From: Candidatus Aminicenantes bacterium UBA4085
GTDB lineage: Bacteria; Acidobacteriota; Aminicenantia; Aminicenantales; UBA4085
Length of the DNA stretch: 19,278 nucleotides
Assembly: GCA_002383325.1 (NCBI GenBank)
Contig: DFYJ01000098.1
Coordinates: 1-19,278 of the forward strand
Direction: 5' to 3'
Shown here: positions 17,051-19,278 of the stretch, piece by piece
How the letters are laid out: each line of letters opens with the position of its first letter
Position numbering within the stretch: position 1 is the stretch's first letter
The notes under the pieces: model-generated
What the model was told of the DNA's origin: nothing
The model's input: only the letters and a program-made list of their open reading frames with translations
Databases searched by the model: none
Program-made: the position numbers and the translations under genes

Positions 17051-18025
17051 ATGAAAACGAAGAGGATTATCCTGTCTCTGGCGACGGCGCTGCTGATGCT
17101 GCCCGCGCTCCTGTCGGCCGCCCAGCAAGGCCAGGGGAAAGGACGGGCCGCGGCGACTTTCCTATCCGTCCTGGGTCGGCCCAAATACGTCGTCATGCTG
17201 GCCTTGGGGCTGATCGCCCTGATCCTGCTCCTGACCAAGAAAATGCGCAACGGGATCAAGATCCCGCTCTTGCTGCTCTCGACCTTCCTATTCGGGATCG
17301 CGGCCAATCTGCCGATCAAGGTCTTCAAGTCCTTTTCCATGCACCCGTCGCCGGTCTGCGCCGCGACCAAGTCGATTCTCTACGGCTTCGGAATGCCGCT
17401 GGTGGTGACCCTGGCCGTAATCGTCGTCCTGACCCTGGTTGGCCCGAAGCTGTTCTGCGGCTGGGTCTGCCCGGTAGGCGCCGTGCAGGAGCTCGCCGCC
17501 ATGCTGGCCGACGGTCTGAAGATCAAGCGGATCAAGTGGAACTTCACCTTCAGCCAGATCGTCCGGACAGGCCTGTTCCTGGCTTTCGCCTTTGTCAGCG
17601 GCAAGGGCATCTACCACACCGTCGTCGAGGGCCAGAAGACAGCGTTGTCGATCTACGACCCCATCAACGCCTTCCACGGCTTCGAATTCGGCGCCCAGCC
17701 GTCCTTCTGGGCCGGCCTGCTCCACTACCTGCCCCTGCTCCTGACGATCGTCCTGGCTTTCAAGGTCTATCGCCCCTTCTGCCACCTGGTCTGTCCCGTC
17801 GGCCTGCTGACCCATTGGTTGGAGCAGATCGCCCTGTTCCGGGTGACGCTGAGGAAGTCGGACTGCACCGATTGCGGCGTGTGCACGGCCGAGACGCCCT
17901 GCGCCGCGGTGCCCGAGATCCTGAAGGACGCCAAGCTGCGGCCCGACTGCTTCGCCTGCAACGCTTGCGTCGGCGCCTGCAAGAGCTGCCGGGCCTTCAG
18001 CTTCGGGATCAAGCGGACGAGCTAG
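17051..18025 (+). CDS. NapH/NosR/YccM-type membrane protein with 4Fe-4S clusters
   Basis: Proteins of this group pass electrons between membrane quinols and soluble or periplasmic redox partners. The 324-residue product has about six hydrophobic segments (near 5-25, 45-62, 71-88, 112-133, 168-185 and 222-240). It carries the paired CxxxCP motifs typical of the family: FCGWVCPVGAVQE (Cys136, Cys140) and FCHLVCPVGLLTHW (Cys244, Cys248). The C-terminus has two ferredoxin-like Cys clusters (Cys272-275-278-284 and Cys300-303-306-310), enough for two 4Fe-4S centres. The ATG at 17051 has a strong Shine-Dalgarno and a separate promoter; the frame is open far upstream only as a shadow of the preceding gene. 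No redox partner gene is adjacent, so the electron donor and acceptor are unknown. Its stop shares the CTAG with the convergent gene. Confidence 0.88.
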   Translation: MKTKRIILSLATALLMLPALLSAAQQGQGKGRAAATFLSVLGRPKYVVMLALGLIALILLLTKKMRNGIKIPLLLLSTFLFGIAANLPIKVFKSFSMHPSPVCAATKSILYGFGMPLVVTLAVIVVLTLVGPKLFCGWVCPVGAVQELAAMLADGLKIKRIKWNFTFSQIVRTGLFLAFAFVSGKGIYHTVVEGQKTALSIYDPINAFHGFEFGAQPSFWAGLLHYLPLLLTIVLAFKVYRPFCHLVCPVGLLTHWLEQIALFRVTLRKSDCTDCGVCTAETPCAAVPEILKDAKLRPDCFACNACVGACKSCRAFSFGIKRTS

Positions 18026-19278
18026 AGGCGGTCCAGCCGGAAGCCCGAGCGGGCGATCGCGTCCCGCAGCAGCGGTACGGCTTGCCGGGCCGATGCCCAG
18101 GCGGGATCCGCGGCGCCGATCGCCTCCAGCCACCCCAGGAGCCGGTCGGAGGACTCCTGGTGGAAATACTCGACGCCCTGATATTCGTTGACCAGCAGGG
18201 CGGCCCGCAAGTCCGGGTCGGTTCGCATCCTGTCGGCGATCTTCCGGGCGGCGGACTCGGCCGTCTCCTTCGGACCCAGGACGGCGTCCGGCCCGGAAAG
18301 GGCCCGGATGGCATGAACGGCCTGCCGGGCCTTGAGTTCGTCGCCGGCCGCTTCGCGCCAAGACTCGGCCAGGGCGACATCCAATCCGAAATCGGCCGCC
18401 CGGGCCGGCCCGAGCGCGCGCAGCACCGCCCATCCGAACAGCGATGACCGGGCCAGTTCGGCGCTGAAGGGTGAGGAGGCCGGTCCGGTTTCCTTCAAGC
18501 CGGCGGCGAGAACGGCCTCGAAGCCGCTTCGGATGCGGGCCGCAAAAGCCGCCTCGTTCAGGGCGTCGGGCCCGATCTCGTCGTTGACGGCCCGGGCCAG
18601 GGCCAGGGCTTTGCCCTCGATCTGTCCTCCCGCCTCGTCCAGCTCCGTCTCGTCCCCGCTCCGGGCTGCCAGCCAATCCAGGAAGCCGGGGTGGAGGATA
18701 TCCAGGAAAGCCCGCCGCGCCGCCCGGGTCCGAAGCTCCCTCAGGGCCGCCTCCAGGCTCGGGACGCCGCCGCCGCGAAGCTCACCCGCCAGACGGCCAA
18801 GGAGCCCGCGCCGGTCCTCTGGGATCTCACGGAAGTCGAGGTAGACCCGGCACTCGTAGGCGTGCAGCTCCAGATACAGCCCCTTCTCGCACATCTCCCG
18901 GCTGTTGCGGAGATGCTCCAGTCCGGAGACGTGGTCGCGGAAGACGACCCAGGAAGAGGGCTCGCCGGAGAGCGCCAGACCATCGGACAGGGCTTTGTGG
19001 ACCAGGACCTTGCTGCCGCCGGAGCCGACCTTGGCCGCGTAGGCGGCGGCGGTCCGGATCCAGCCCCGCGTCTCGGCGTACTTGTTGTGGTAGACGACCA
19101 GCGACCGCTCGCCGCCGGCCCGGTTGGAGAAGGCGAAGACGTTCTCGTCCACTCCGCCCTCGGGCCGGTAGAAGTCGTAGAGGAGGAAGCCGGCCGCTTC
19201 GGCGAACAGGCGGCGCTTGTGAAAGAGCGGGAAGATGCGGCGGGCGTGGCCCTCCAGGAGCCAGGGCTTGGGCTGCTC
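18022..19278 (-). CDS. C-terminal part of a large, probably alpha-amylase-family (GH13-like) protein
   Basis: The frame is open from the window edge at 19278 down to the TAG at 18024-18022, giving 418 residues of the C-terminus; the start lies outside. A GTG inside (19152) is not the start, because the translation upstream of it is coherent: KPWLLEGHARRIFPLFHKRRLF, then FLLYDFYRPEGGVDENVFAFSNR. Next come SLVVYHNKYAETRGWIRTAA and a long, mostly helical Ala/Arg/Leu-rich region that includes VNEYQGVEYFHQES. The ENVFAFSNR...VVYHNKYAETRGWI blocks recall the region after the catalytic barrel of very large bacterial alpha-amylase-like proteins. That is my recollection of family appearance, not a match I can run. 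No catalytic residues are in view, so the assignment is tentative. It is convergent with, and overlaps by four bases, the 4Fe-4S protein gene. Confidence 0.6.
   Translation of the reverse strand, partial: EQPKPWLLEGHARRIFPLFHKRRLFAEAAGFLLYDFYRPEGGVDENVFAFSNRAGGERSLVVYHNKYAETRGWIRTAAAYAAKVGSGGSKVLVHKALSDGLALSGEPSSWVVFRDHVSGLEHLRNSREMCEKGLYLELHAYECRVYLDFREIPEDRRGLLGRLAGELRGGGVPSLEAALRELRTRAARRAFLDILHPGFLDWLAARSGDETELDEAGGQIEGKALALARAVNDEIGPDALNEAAFAARIRSGFEAVLAAGLKETGPASSPFSAELARSSLFGWAVLRALGPARAADFGLDVALAESWREAAGDELKARQAVHAIRALSGPDAVLGPKETAESAARKIADRMRTDPDLRAALLVNEYQGVEYFHQESSDRLLGWLEAIGAADPAWASARQAVPLLRDAIARSGFRLDRL

Overview
The window is high-GC, gene-dense bacterial chromosome. The only exception is a roughly 200-bp AT-rich island near 6.66-6.86 kb. 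I see no rRNA, tRNA, CRISPR array, phage gene or intact transposase. Core glycolytic and salvage genes sit beside large secreted proteins with PKD and PLAT domains. The gene order gap-pgk-tpiA-secG, the E. coli-like (-35/-10) promoters and the style of the exported proteins suggest an Acidobacteriota/Aminicenantes-type organism. That placement is an inference from general resemblance, not a demonstrated assignment.

Layout. 1-3277 (minus strand): a tight gap-pgk-tpiA-secG operon, with secG cut by the window edge. 3278-3555: an intergenic region holding the likely gap promoter, an 18-bp palindrome inside that promoter, and a 127-bp nested palindromic element. 3556-4494 (minus): an RluA-family pseudouridine synthase homologue whose catalytic Asp position is Gly. 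4584-6661 (plus): nnr-tsaE, a metabolite-repair gene and a tRNA t6A gene overlapping by ATGA. 6659-6861: a transposase-less element with duplicated terminal inverted repeats, which supplies the tsaE stop codon. 6919-9136 (plus): adenine phosphoribosyltransferase, a purine permease broken by a large internal deletion, and a dimethylargininase-like hydrolase. 9209-11008: an exported GH3 (NagZ-type) hydrolase. 11093-16979: two large exported proteins. The first has PKD and PLAT/LH2 domains; the second has a zinc phospholipase C/S1-P1 nuclease-like domain. 17051-18025: a membrane NapH/NosR-type 4Fe-4S protein. 18022-19278 (minus): the C-terminal part of a large probable alpha-amylase-family protein running off the window.

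How the genes work together. The first operon covers lower glycolysis (triose phosphate isomerase, GAPDH, phosphoglycerate kinase) plus a Sec translocon subunit. apt and the permease remnant form a purine-salvage pair, but the permease is almost certainly non-functional as read. From 9.2 to 17.1 kb each plus-strand gene has its own recognisable promoter. Two of these promoters are so close to the ATG that the messages should be leaderless or nearly so. Three of these four genes encode secreted proteins likely to act on cell-wall glycans, lipids or surfaces.

I do not see a clear previously undescribed multi-gene system. The best leads are the PLAT-domain and phospholipase-C-like gene neighbours, the element at the tsaE stop codon, the 127-bp palindrome, and the Gly-for-Asp pseudouridine synthase homologue.
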